Translations under genes and position numbers: made by a program
The notes under the pieces: model-generated
Database searches by the model: none
What the model saw: only the letters and a program-made list of their open reading frames with translations
Told to the model about the DNA's origin: nothing
DNA from: Octadecabacter temperatus
GTDB lineage: Bacteria; Pseudomonadota; Alphaproteobacteria; Rhodobacterales; Rhodobacteraceae
DNA: 64,000 bases
NCBI RefSeq assembly: GCF_001187845.1
Contig: NZ_CP012160.1
Location: forward strand, 992,001-1,056,000
Direction: 5' to 3'
Shown: one piece after another, positions 25,718 to 34,162 of the stretch
How the letters are laid out: every line of letters starts with the position of its first letter
Position numbering within the stretch: position 1 is the stretch's first letter

Positions 25718-28700
25718 TTACTCCATTTCCACCAAAAGATCCTTGGCATCGATTTGCCCGCCTGCTGCGACGTGGATCGTTTTAACAACCCCGTCACGTT
25801 CAGCGTGGATGCCTGTTTCCATCTTCATCGCCTCGATCGTCAGAAGCAGATCGCCTTCTTTGACTGTCTGACCATTAGCAACAACAACGCTGGCAACAAC
25901 GCCAGGCATTGGTGCGCCGATATGGTTGTCGTTGCCAACTTCCGCTTTCGGGCGCTGGACTGTGGACGCTGCAACCATGCGATTCGGCACGCGGATGGTG
26001 CGTGGTTGACCGTTGAGTTCAAAGAAGACCTTCACTTCGCCTTCTTCGGTGGTTTCTGACACGGCCTGCAGGCGGATTTCCAAAGTTTTACCTGGATCAA
26101 TCTCAGCTGAAATTTCTTCGGCTGGTTCCATGCCGTAAAAGAATGTCTTCGTTGGAAGTGTGCGGACTGGACCGTAAGTCTCATGACGTTCCGCGTAATC
26201 GGTGTAGACCTTCGGGTACATCAGGTACCCGTTGAGGTCTTCATTATCGATTTCCGCCCCATCCAATTTGACTGAAAGCTCCTTGCGAACCGCCTCTAAA
26301 TCCACGGCTTTCAAGTGCTTACCCGGACGGGTCAGATTTGGTTTCTCGTCCTTTAGAACCTTTTTCACGATCGTATCTGGGAAGCCTTTAGGTGGCTGAC
26401 CAAGGTTGCCGCGCATCATATCCACGACTGAATCGGGGAAGGAGACGTCTGTTTCAGGGTCTTCAACCTGCGCACGTGTCAGGTTCTGGGACACCATCAT
26501 CAGGGCCATGTCGCCAACGACCTTGGAGGACGGCGTGACCTTTACGATGTCACCAAACATCTGATTCACGTCTGCGTAAGTCTGCGCAACCTCATGCCAG
26601 CGTTCTTCCAGACCCAAGGAGCGAGCTTGTGCCTTAAGGTTGGTGAACTGACCGCCAGGCATTTCGTGCAAGTACACCTCAGATGCAGGGGCCTGAAGGC
26701 CGGATTCAAACGGTGCGTAGTGGGCGCGAACAGTTTCCCAGTAGTTGGAAATTTCGCGAATGGCGGAAATATCTAGACCCGTATCACGCTCAGATCCGCG
26801 CAAGGATTCCACGATGGAACCCAGTGTCGGCTGGGATGTGTTGCCAGAGAAGCTGTCCATCGCCGCATCGATACAATCAACGCCCGCTGCGGACGCCGCC
26901 AGAACAGTCGCGATTGCAGCACCCGATGTGTCGTGCGTGTGGAAATGGATCGGAAGGCCGACCTCTTCTTTCAGCGCTTTGATCAGTTGCGTCGCGGCTT
27001 GTGGCTTCAGCAGGCCGGCCATGTCTTTCAGGCCCAGCACGTGTGCACCAGCTTTTTCCAGATCCTTGGCCATGCCGACGTAGTATTTCAGGTCATACTT
27101 GGAACGATTAGGGTCCAGCATGTCGCCAGTGTAGCAGATCGTGCCTTCGCAAACTTTCTCGGCTTTGATGACCGCATCCATCGCGACGCGCATGTTTTCA
27201 ACCCAGTTCAGGCTGTCAAACACGCGGAAGACATCGACGCCAGATGTGGCGGCTTGGCGGACGAATTCCTGCACGACGTTGTCAGGATAGTTGGTGTAGC
27301 CAACGCCATTTGACGCACGCAAAAGCATCTGCGTCATGATGTTGGGCATCTTGGCGCGAATGTCGCGCAGGCGCTGCCATGGGCATTCCTGCAAGAAACG
27401 GTAAGCCACATCAAACGTCGCACCGCCCCAACATTCCATTGAGAACAGGCCAGACATATTTGCAGCATAGCTCGGCGCAACACGAACCATATCGACAGAT
27501 CGCATGCGCGTGGCCAGCAAGGACTGGTGCCCGTCGCGCATCGTGGTGTCTGTGATCAAAAGTTGCTTCTGATCACGCATCCAGTCGGCCACGGCTTCTG
27601 GACCAAACTGGTCAAGGATTTGGCGCGTACCTGGAACGTTGTCCTTTGTGCGCGGGGTCGGGGCCTTGGGGTTAATCGCTTCTGCGCCGGGCTTCGGGCG
27701 ATCAGCGGTTTCAGGATGCCCGTTTACGGTGATGTCCGCGATATAGGTCAGGATTTTGGTCGCACGGTCACGGCGCGGCTTGAAATTGAAAAGCTCAGGC
27801 GTCTGATCGATGAACTTGGTGTGGTACTCGTAGTTCAAGAACGTCGGGTGCTTGAGCAGGTTTTCAACGAAGGCGATGTTGGTGCTTACGCCGCGGATAC
27901 GGAATTCACGCAACGCGCGGTCCATACGAGAAATCGCGGCCTCGGGCGTTGGGGCCCATGCGGTCACTTTGGTTAACAAGCTATCGTAATAACGCGTGAT
28001 AACCGCGCCGGAATAGGCTGTACCACCATCCAGACGGATGCCCATGCCAGTCGCGCTTCGGTACGTTTGGATACGACCATAATCAGGAATGAAGTTGTTA
28101 GATGGGTCTTCCGTGGTTACGCGAGTTTGCAGCGCGTGACCGTCGAGTTTGACGTCATACTGGCTTGCACAGCCCGTCGCCTCGACCAATGATTTGCCTT
28201 CGGCAATCTTAATCTGCGCCTGAACGATGTCGATGCCTGTGACTTCTTCGGTCACGGTGTGCTCAACCTGTACGCGCGGGTTCACTTCGATGAAGTAGAA
28301 TTCGCCGCTGTCCATATCCATTAGGAATTCGACTGTACCGGCACATTCATAGTTTACGTGTTCGCAGATTTTCTTGCCAAGGTTACACAGCTGTTCGCGC
28401 TGGGTGCCAGACAGATACGGGGCAGGGGCGCGTTCGATTACTTTTTGATTGCGGCGCTGCACAGAACAATCGCGTTCCCAAAGGTGGTAGATCGCACCAT
28501 GGCTGTCACCAAGGACTTGCACCTCGACGTGGCGGGCCTTCACGATCATCTTTTCAAGGAAGCCAGCACCGTTGCCAAACGCAGCCTCAGCTTCGCGGCG
28601 GCCCTCAAGTACCTTTTCTTCTAGCTCATCCTCGGAACTGATGGCGCGCATACCGCGACCACCACCACCCCATGACGCCTTAAGCATCAGTGGGTAGCCA

Positions 28701-29161
28701 ACTTCAGCAGCCTCTTTCTTGATGGCGTCCATGTCATCACCGAGCACGCCCGTGGCGGGAATAACTGGAACACCTGCGTCAACCGCAACGTCGCGTGCGC
28801 TGGCTTTATCGCCCAGCATGCGCATGGTTTCAGCTTTGGGGCCGATGAATTTAATACCGTTGGCTTCGCAGGCATCTACGAATTCAGGGTTTTCCGACAG
28901 CAGCCCGTAACCAGGGTGAATAGCGTCCGCTCCAGATTCTATGGCGACGCGGATGATTTCCTCAATGGACAGATAGGCCGCAACAGGGCCAAGGCCTTCG
29001 CCGATACGGTAGGCTTCATCCGCTTTGAAACGGTGCAGGCCAAGCTTGTCTTCTTCGGCGTAGACAGCAACTGTTTTCTTTCCCATCTCGTTGGCAGCCC
29101 GCATGATACGGATTGCGATTTCACCACGGTTGGCAATGAGGATTTTCTGAAAGTCAGCCAT
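25718..29161 (-). CDS. pyc: Pyruvate carboxylase
   Basis: The 1147-residue single-chain enzyme carboxylates pyruvate to oxaloacetate using ATP, bicarbonate and biotin, an anaplerotic step. The biotin carboxylase part (1-~460) contains the ATP-grasp loop SWGGGGRGMRAI and EFYFIEVNPRVQVEHTVTEE. The carboxyltransferase barrel (from ~540) starts LLITDTTMRDGHQSLLATR, with the catalytic lysine in the VLGLKDMAG motif. The C-terminal biotinyl domain has EAMKMET with biotin on K1113. Length and domain order match alpha-type Pyc. It begins about 110 bases from a perfect palindrome (29271-29293) in the divergent region with the helicase gene. Confidence 0.97.
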   Translation of the reverse strand: MADFQKILIANRGEIAIRIMRAANEMGKKTVAVYAEEDKLGLHRFKADEAYRIGEGLGPVAAYLSIEEIIRVAIESGADAIHPGYGLLSENPEFVDACEANGIKFIGPKAETMRMLGDKASARDVAVDAGVPVIPATGVLGDDMDAIKKEAAEVGYPLMLKASWGGGGRGMRAISSEDELEEKVLEGRREAEAAFGNGAGFLEKMIVKARHVEVQVLGDSHGAIYHLWERDCSVQRRNQKVIERAPAPYLSGTQREQLCNLGKKICEHVNYECAGTVEFLMDMDSGEFYFIEVNPRVQVEHTVTEEVTGIDIVQAQIKIAEGKSLVEATGCASQYDVKLDGHALQTRVTTEDPSNNFIPDYGRIQTYRSATGMGIRLDGGTAYSGAVITRYYDSLLTKVTAWAPTPEAAISRMDRALREFRIRGVSTNIAFVENLLKHPTFLNYEYHTKFIDQTPELFNFKPRRDRATKILTYIADITVNGHPETADRPKPGAEAINPKAPTPRTKDNVPGTRQILDQFGPEAVADWMRDQKQLLITDTTMRDGHQSLLATRMRSVDMVRVAPSYAANMSGLFSMECWGGATFDVAYRFLQECPWQRLRDIRAKMPNIMTQMLLRASNGVGYTNYPDNVVQEFVRQAATSGVDVFRVFDSLNWVENMRVAMDAVIKAEKVCEGTICYTGDMLDPNRSKYDLKYYVGMAKDLEKAGAHVLGLKDMAGLLKPQAATQLIKALKEEVGLPIHFHTHDTSGAAIATVLAASAAGVDCIDAAMDSFSGNTSQPTLGSIVESLRGSERDTGLDISAIREISNYWETVRAHYAPFESGLQAPASEVYLHEMPGGQFTNLKAQARSLGLEERWHEVAQTYADVNQMFGDIVKVTPSSKVVGDMALMMVSQNLTRAQVEDPETDVSFPDSVVDMMRGNLGQPPKGFPDTIVKKVLKDEKPNLTRPGKHLKAVDLEAVRKELSVKLDGAEIDNEDLNGYLMYPKVYTDYAERHETYGPVRTLPTKTFFYGMEPAEEISAEIDPGKTLEIRLQAVSETTEEGEVKVFFELNGQPRTIRVPNRMVAASTVQRPKAEVGNDNHIGAPMPGVVASVVVANGQTVKEGDLLLTIEAMKMETGIHAERDGVVKTIHVAAGGQIDAKDLLVEME

Positions 29162-29270
29162 GTGTAGTTGGGCCCTTTTTTGTGCAGTTGCAGCATTTAG
29201 TTACAAATTGCGCGTGGTGTAAACGATTGAACCAGAAAGGTCACCCGTCTGTTTGCGGTAACACTAAAAA

Positions 29271-29293
29271 ATTGGTAATTTTATATTACCAAT
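29271..29293. promoter_or_regulatory. Perfect 9-bp inverted repeat, candidate operator
   Basis: ATTGGTAAT (29271-29279) and ATTACCAAT (29285-29293) are separated by five bases, in an AT-rich stretch between divergent pyc and the UvrD-type helicase. The half-site resembles TGGT/ACCA sites of GntR-family repressors, but the spacing differs from PdhR. It lacks the U tract expected of a terminator. Confidence 0.4.
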
Positions 29294-29357
29294 CATGCGT
29301 GAACAGATCGCGAACATGGGGTTTTCTTGCAATGCACGAGGAGGTAGGTTGCGCAGC

Positions 29358-31724
29358 ATGAGCAGTTATTCCGATGAAGACGCCTTTGAGGGCGCAATAG
29401 CCAAGCCGTCCCTGTCGCAACAGGCGATGGGTATGCCCCAATTCGACTATCTCGATGGTTTGAACCCCGCGCAGCGTGAAGCGGTTGAGAAGTTGGAGGG
29501 GCCAGTATTGATGCTTGCCGGTGCGGGAACCGGAAAAACCAAAGCGCTGACCTGTCGGATTGCGCATCTGTTGGCCACAAATTCCGCTCGTCCGGATGAA
29601 ATTCTGGCCGTGACGTTTACCAATAAGGCCGCGCGCGAGATGAAGACCCGTATTGGGACGTTGACCAATGGTGTGTCAGAGGGGATGCGCTGGCTCGGGA
29701 CGTTTCACGCGATTTGCGTGAAGCAGCTGCGCCGACACGCGGAACTGGTTGGCTTGAAAACCAGCTTTACGATTTTGGATACGGACGACCAAATCCGGCT
29801 TCTGAAACAGCTGGTGCGTGCCGCAAACATCGACGAGAAACGCTGGCCGCCTCGTATGCTAGCTGGGATCATCGATGGTTGGAAGAACAAAGCATGGCTG
29901 CCCAGCCAAGTTCCCGTCGCCGAAAGCTCTGCTTATGACGGCATGGGCGTTGAGCTATACACGGCCTACCAACAGCGCCTTAAGGAGCTGAATGCCTGCG
30001 ATTTTGGCGACTTGTTGCTGCACATGGTAACGATCTTCCAAACCCACGCGGATATTCTGGCCAACTATCAACGCTGGTACAAATATATCCTTGTGGACGA
30101 GTATCAGGATACCAACGTGGCGCAGTATATGTGGCTGCGGTTACTGGCGCAGGGGCATAAAAATATCTGCTGCGTGGGCGATGACGACCAATCCATCTAC
30201 GGCTGGCGCGGGGCCGAAGTCGGCAATATCTTGCGGTTCGAAAAGGACTTTCCGGGCGCGCATGTCGTGAGGCTTGAACAGAATTACCGCTCAACCGGAC
30301 ATATTCTTGGCGCAGCGGCGGGCGTGATTGACGCCAACACCAATCGCCTTGGCAAGACATTGTTCACAGCTGGCGAAGACGGCGAACAAGTGCGTTTGAT
30401 CGGGCATATGGACGGCGACACAGAGGCCCGCTGGATCGGCGAAGAAATTGAATCCATGCAACGCGGTACACGCGGTCTTGACCCTATCAATTTGAATTCA
30501 ATGGCCATTTTGGTGCGTGCCTCGCATCAGATGCGGGCCTTTGAAGACCGTTTTCTGACGATCGGCTTGCCATATCGCGTGATTGGCGGGCCACGGTTCT
30601 ATGAGCGCCTCGAAATTCGGGACGCTCTGGCGTATTTTAGGTTGGCTGTTAGCCAAGACGACGACCTCGCGTTTGAACGCATTGTTAATACCCCGAAACG
30701 CGGCTTGGGCGATAAGGCTGTGCAGACCATTCAGGTCACAGCGCGCTCCAATGGCGTTAACCTTGTTGAAGGCGCGCGGATGTGTGTTGAAAGCGGGCTG
30801 ATTAAGGGCAAAGGCGCGACGGCGTTGAAGGAGCTTGTGCAGGGGCTGGATCGTTGGCATCGCCAGCTTCTTGATGAGGCCGACACCCATATCGAACTTG
30901 CCGGAATGATTTTGGACGAGTCCGGCTATACCGCCCATTGGCAAAACACCAAAACCCCCGAAGCGCCAGGGCGGCTGGAGAACCTTAAGGAATTGGTCAA
31001 CGGGCTTGAAGGGTTTGAAAACCTTCAAGGGTTCTTGGAACACATCAGCCTGATTATGGACAACGCCAAGGAAGAAAACGGCGACATGGTTACGATCATG
31101 ACGCTGCACGGTTCTAAGGGCCTCGAATTTCCAGCGGTGTTTTTACCCGGTTGGGAAGAGGGGATATTCCCATCCCAGCGCAGCATGGACGAAAGCGGGC
31201 TCAAGGGCCTCGAGGAAGAGCGGCGGCTGGCCTATGTCGGGATTACGCGGGCCGAAAAGCATTGTTTGATTTCGTTTGTGTCCAGCCGTCAGGTTTTTGG
31301 CCGCTGGCAAAATCAAGCGCCAAGCCGATTTATCGATGAGCTGCCGCACAAGCACGTCGAAGTCCTCCCAACGACGAGCCAGTTTGGCATGGGCTTTGGT
31401 GGCGAGGATGACATGGCTGGATCGATCCACGAAAAAGTCGCCAGCGCTGATGTTTACAATTCTCCGGGTTGGAAGCGCTTGCAAAGCCGGCAACAACAAC
31501 GCCCAACGGGCCAATCCAGAGAGGCCCGCGGCACAACAATCGATATGACCGCGACGTCGTCCTTCACCACGGGTGAGCGGGTTTTCCATCAAAAGTTCGG
31601 CTATGGTGAAGTGATCGAGATTGAAGGCGACAAGCTGGTGATTGAATTCGATAAAGCCGGTGAAAAGAAGGTGGTTGGGAAGTTTATTGTCAGCGCAGAC
31701 AAAGCCAGTGATGTACCGTTTTGA
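29358..31724 (+). CDS. UvrD/PcrA-type superfamily 1A DNA helicase
   Basis: A 788-residue 3'-5' helicase of the UvrD/PcrA/Rep class, acting in mismatch and excision repair and in clearing proteins from DNA. It has the Q motif (LNPAQREAVE), Walker A GAGTGKT (55-61), motif Ia AVTFTNKAAREM, Walker B ILVDEYQDTN, VGDDDQSIYGWRGA (motif III), LEQNYRST (motif IV), and motifs V-VI TLHGSKGLEF and YVGITRAEKH. A C-terminal Tudor-like tail (FHQKFGYGEVIEIEGDKLVIEFDKAGEKKVV) is typical of PcrA. I chose the ATG at 29358; a TTG at 29349, closer to the AGGAGG at 29338-29345, is also possible and would add three residues. Confidence 0.94.
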   Translation: MSSYSDEDAFEGAIAKPSLSQQAMGMPQFDYLDGLNPAQREAVEKLEGPVLMLAGAGTGKTKALTCRIAHLLATNSARPDEILAVTFTNKAAREMKTRIGTLTNGVSEGMRWLGTFHAICVKQLRRHAELVGLKTSFTILDTDDQIRLLKQLVRAANIDEKRWPPRMLAGIIDGWKNKAWLPSQVPVAESSAYDGMGVELYTAYQQRLKELNACDFGDLLLHMVTIFQTHADILANYQRWYKYILVDEYQDTNVAQYMWLRLLAQGHKNICCVGDDDQSIYGWRGAEVGNILRFEKDFPGAHVVRLEQNYRSTGHILGAAAGVIDANTNRLGKTLFTAGEDGEQVRLIGHMDGDTEARWIGEEIESMQRGTRGLDPINLNSMAILVRASHQMRAFEDRFLTIGLPYRVIGGPRFYERLEIRDALAYFRLAVSQDDDLAFERIVNTPKRGLGDKAVQTIQVTARSNGVNLVEGARMCVESGLIKGKGATALKELVQGLDRWHRQLLDEADTHIELAGMILDESGYTAHWQNTKTPEAPGRLENLKELVNGLEGFENLQGFLEHISLIMDNAKEENGDMVTIMTLHGSKGLEFPAVFLPGWEEGIFPSQRSMDESGLKGLEEERRLAYVGITRAEKHCLISFVSSRQVFGRWQNQAPSRFIDELPHKHVEVLPTTSQFGMGFGGEDDMAGSIHEKVASADVYNSPGWKRLQSRQQQRPTGQSREARGTTIDMTATSSFTTGERVFHQKFGYGEVIEIEGDKLVIEFDKAGEKKVVGKFIVSADKASDVPF

Positions 31725-32128
31725 AGGTTCACAGCACAAATTACACGAATGTTCTGATTACCCCGTCTGAGGACAGCAAAGCCGCGTTTTCAATGATGCC
31801 CAGCACGTCAGGTACGATTGGTGCGGTGCAATTTGATATGCTGCAGGCCAGTCCTTACACGTTGACAGGGGATGATTTGTTGATTGCGGTTCTCGCAACA
31901 CGAAAGAGCATTCCGCAAGAAGAATGGGCGGATTTACGGGCTGAGATTTTCAGCAAAGGCCAGCCTTGCACGCGCGTTTCTCCGCTTGTCAAAACAATGG
32001 GCTGGGCGCTGCACCACGACGCCAACAGCAGAATCGCAATGATTGACGTCGGCACCAAAGAATACGCCGCGTTGAATGCCGATGATAACGTTCGAAAAAT
32101 TCACGGAATGCGCAACAAGCGCCGTTAG
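31721..32128 (+). CDS. DUF6157 family protein
   Basis: A 135-residue cytosolic protein that starts with TTG at 31721, overlapping the helicase stop by four bases (TTGA), and no better start exists downstream. The pattern KVHSTNYTNVLITPSEDS, then VQFDMLQASPYTLTGDDLLIAVLA and a final tail matches DUF6157. Its function is not known. The overlap suggests translational coupling with the helicase, but a functional link is not established. Confidence 0.72.
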   Translation: MKVHSTNYTNVLITPSEDSKAAFSMMPSTSGTIGAVQFDMLQASPYTLTGDDLLIAVLATRKSIPQEEWADLRAEIFSKGQPCTRVSPLVKTMGWALHHDANSRIAMIDVGTKEYAALNADDNVRKIHGMRNKRR

Positions 32129-32511
32129 GTTGCCAGCCCGATCACAGCCAGCACTGAAACCACGCCGAACAATGTCCATTGAGGCATATGAAACAGCTTT
32201 TGCCCCTTCCATTTGATAAGGACGAGCGACCATAGCGTGAACAGTATCGCCATGATTGTCCACATCCATGCTAAGCCGGTTTGCGTAGGATCAAGAGACG
32301 CCCAGATAAGACCCGTGGCCATTGCCGTGATTGTCAGCGTTACCAAGTGCCAGCAGTAGTAGTTCACATATTTGGGCACGTCCGCGATGTCATTGGACCG
32401 CAATAAGGGGCGGACATTTTCGGGGCCACCACCGAAGATATGGATCAAAGCGGTTAGTGCAGCGGCAACGCCTGCTGCAAAAAGCCAAAGGTTTTGAACG
32501 TCGTCAAACAT
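32125..32511 (-). CDS. Hypothetical four-helix membrane protein
   Basis: A 128-residue protein with four predicted membrane helices (about 5-25, 50-72, 78-98, 106-126). Features include HIFGGGPENVRPLL between helices 1 and 2 and the pair YYCWHLVTLTITAMATGL. I do not recognise the family; the size and arrangement are MAPEG-like or DoxX-like, but the key motifs are absent. Its stop overlaps the DUF6157 gene by four bases, and it starts 42 bases from the lysE-type gene. Confidence 0.72.
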   Translation of the reverse strand: MFDDVQNLWLFAAGVAAALTALIHIFGGGPENVRPLLRSNDIADVPKYVNYYCWHLVTLTITAMATGLIWASLDPTQTGLAWMWTIMAILFTLWSLVLIKWKGQKLFHMPQWTLFGVVSVLAVIGLAT

Positions 32512-32553
32512 GGGGGAAGGGTGGTTCAGTCCTTTGAGTCGAACCAGAGCGCA

Positions 32554-33186
32554 TTATGACGCAGGGCTTAACAGGTTTGGAAAAACAACCGGAACAAGGG
32601 TCGCGACCAGTAGCAAAGCCATGATGATGTTAAAGCTGCGCAATCGAACTGGGGACGTCAGGAAGCGGCGCATTTGTTGGCCCAAGACCGTCCACAACGA
32701 AATTGACGGGAAACTGACGGCGAAGAACGCGAAAACCACTATTCCGACCGCCAAAAGGGAACGTGTGCCGTCTGCATCCGTGGCAAAGCGCGTGATGGCG
32801 TAGGCCGCCATGCTCCATGCCTTTGGGTTCACCCATTGAAACGCGGCGGCCTGCAGGAACGTTAGCGGTTTACCACCGGTTTGAGGCACGTCGGGCAGTT
32901 TTGGTGCTGCTGTCGCAATCTTGTAGGCTAGCCATAAAAGATAAGCGATTGAGACGACCTTTAGGGTCCGGTCTACAATGGGGAAGGCGTCAAACACCTG
33001 CATCAGCCCTAAACCAACCAGCGCGATCATAAGCGGGAACCCGAGTGTGATTCCCAACATATGCGGCAAGGTGCGTCGCAACCCAAAGTTCGCGCCAGAT
33101 GCCATCAACATCGCGTTGTTTGGTCCGGGTGTGACGGTTCCAACAAAGGCAAACGTTATCAGGGTGAGGAAAATATCATAGCTCAT
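32554..33186 (-). CDS. LysE/RhtB family amino-acid exporter
   Basis: A 210-residue inner-membrane protein with six hydrophobic segments and the family signature TPGPNNAMLMASGANFGLRRT near the N-terminus, in which the Pro-Gly-Pro-Asn string is typical of LysE/RhtB translocators. The substrate, presumably an amino acid or related compound, is unknown. It lies divergent to an Lrp/AsnC regulator with 72 bases between them, an arrangement common for exporter-regulator pairs. Confidence 0.92.
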   Translation of the reverse strand: MSYDIFLTLITFAFVGTVTPGPNNAMLMASGANFGLRRTLPHMLGITLGFPLMIALVGLGLMQVFDAFPIVDRTLKVVSIAYLLWLAYKIATAAPKLPDVPQTGGKPLTFLQAAAFQWVNPKAWSMAAYAITRFATDADGTRSLLAVGIVVFAFFAVSFPSISLWTVLGQQMRRFLTSPVRLRSFNIIMALLLVATLVPVVFPNLLSPAS

Positions 33187-33258
33187 GGCGCAATTATATG
33201 CAGTAGTTCCAGCAATGAAATTTCAAATTGTGTAACGACCGGAGTAAGTGGGCAATTA

Positions 33259-33711
33259 ATGATGGAATTAGATCAAATGGGCGCGCAAATATTGCGCGAG
33301 TTAAGCGTTGATGGGCGCATAAGCAATTTGGCATTGGCAGAAAAGGTCGGCTTGTCCCCGTCAGCATGCTTGCGGCGTGTGCAGGACCTTGAACGTCGTG
33401 GCGTGATCACTGGCTACCGCGCCCGCCTTGATCCGGTTCAAACCGGACAGGCCTATGTGGTCTATGTCGCTGTGGGGTTGTCGGAGCATTCAAAGGCCGC
33501 CCAAGAAGGGTTCGAGAAGGCTATGAAATTGTTCGATGAAGTAAGCGAATGCCACAATATCGCAGGCGCGTTTGAGTATTTACTGCGTGTCGAAACGGCA
33601 GATCTGAGCGCCTATAAAACATTTCACACAGATCGGCTTGGGACCGTGCCGCATGTGCGTTCAATCACAAGCTATATGGTTATGGGATCCCCGAAAGATA
33701 TGCGCGCATAG
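33259..33711 (+). CDS. Lrp/AsnC family transcriptional regulator
   Basis: A 150-residue regulator with an N-terminal winged helix-turn-helix (LDQMGAQILRELSVDGRISNLALAEKVGLSPSACLRRVQDLE) and a C-terminal RAM domain (AYVVYVAVGL... GAFEYLLRVETADLSAYKTF). It is divergent to the LysE-type exporter, so it is likely to control it and itself in response to an amino acid. ATG codons at 33259 and 33262 are adjacent; I used the first. GGAG lies ~15 bases upstream. It runs convergently into the CcsR-like array, whose terminator begins 15 bases downstream. Confidence 0.92.
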   Translation: MMELDQMGAQILRELSVDGRISNLALAEKVGLSPSACLRRVQDLERRGVITGYRARLDPVQTGQAYVVYVAVGLSEHSKAAQEGFEKAMKLFDEVSECHNIAGAFEYLLRVETADLSAYKTFHTDRLGTVPHVRSITSYMVMGSPKDMRA

Positions 33712-33725
33712 CGCCACCCTGAAAC

Positions 33726-33762
33726 AAAAAAACGACGAGCCCCGGGAGGAGGGAACTCGTCG
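33726..33762 (-). ncRNA. CcsR-like hairpin 5, doubles as the terminator
   Basis: CGACGAG (33733-33739) and CTCGTCG (33756-33762) pair around a loop reading UUCCCUCCUCCCGGGG on the minus strand. The stem is followed by seven U residues (33726-33732), so this last copy of the CCUCCUCCC hairpins also ends the transcript. Five copies are seen here, compared with four named CcsR RNAs in R. sphaeroides. Confidence 0.75.
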
Positions 33763-33773
33763 CTCTTTTCTTT

Positions 33774-33800
33774 GGCCAACTCGTGGGAGGACGGTTGGCC
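33774..33800 (-). ncRNA. CcsR-like hairpin 4
   Basis: GGCCAAC (33774-33780) and GTTGGCC (33794-33800) pair around a loop with CGUCCUCCCACGA on the minus strand. Its C/U motif is shorter than in the other copies. Confidence 0.7.
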
Positions 33801-33816
33801 GTGTCGCGGTTCAAGA

Positions 33817-33850
33817 GCGGCGATGTCAGGGAGGAGGAAGACATCGCCGC
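33817..33850 (-). ncRNA. CcsR-like hairpin 3
   Basis: A perfect 11-bp stem, GCGGCGATGTC (33817-33827) and GACATCGCCGC (33840-33850), encloses a loop with UUCCUCCUCCCU on the minus strand. Confidence 0.78.
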
Positions 33851-33855
33851 GTCTT

Positions 33856-33898
33856 GATCGCTGCGCCCGTTCCCCGGGAGGAGGAGGTGGGCGCGATC
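33856..33898 (-). ncRNA. CcsR-like hairpin 2
   Basis: GCGCCC (33863-33868) and GGGCGC (33889-33894) pair, with GATCG/CGATC extending the stem outward. The loop reads ACCUCCUCCUCCCGG on the minus strand, which contains the longest run complementary to a Shine-Dalgarno sequence of the five copies. Confidence 0.77.
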
Positions 33899-33899
33899 A

Positions 33900-33933
33900 C
33901 GGGGCAACTTTCTGGGAGGAAGAGAAAGCCCCG
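33900..33933 (-). ncRNA. CcsR-like hairpin 1
   Basis: CGGGGC (33900-33905) and GCCCCG (33928-33933) pair, with CTTTC/GAAAG continuing inside, around a loop with CUUCCUCCCAG on the minus strand. It begins ten bases after the DUF1127 stop codon, so it lies in the same transcript. Confidence 0.75.
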
Positions 33934-33943
33934 ATTCCGGTAA

Positions 33944-34162
33944 TTACTTTTGGCCGTATGCCGCTTGATAAGCGATTGATACGATTGCACTTGGGTGCAT
34001 GCCGAGGTCAGCCAGGTCGCGCTTGGACAGGGACTGAAGCTCAGCCAATGTTTTGCGGTAAACGCGGTGCTGTGCGAAGCGTGCTGCGAGTGTGTCGCGC
34101 AGAGCCGCGATGTTTGAGAACACAGATGCGTTGCCGATGCGAACGTCAGTAATATGTGCCAT
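33944..34162 (-). CDS. DUF1127 small protein (CcaF1-like)
   Basis: A 72-residue basic protein whose second half, YRKTLAELQSLSKRDLADLGM, is the DUF1127 motif with its conserved Leu, Ser and Asp pattern. In R. sphaeroides a DUF1127 protein (CcaF1, RSP_6037) is encoded directly upstream of the CcsR1-4 hairpin RNAs in one stress-induced transcript, and binds RNA to control their processing and turnover. Here the same order is seen: five C/U-loop hairpins follow the stop codon. That context, more than the sequence alone, supports the call. No signal peptide is present; a cytosolic RNA-binding role is inferred. Confidence 0.88.
   Translation of the reverse strand: MAHITDVRIGNASVFSNIAALRDTLAARFAQHRVYRKTLAELQSLSKRDLADLGMHPSAIVSIAYQAAYGQK

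Noticed and set aside
33733..33933. The repeated GGGAGGAGG blocks as a CRISPR array or tandem repeat
   Set aside because: The blocks have different flanks and spacing, and each sits in the loop of its own stem. This is an RNA hairpin array, not direct repeats with spacers.
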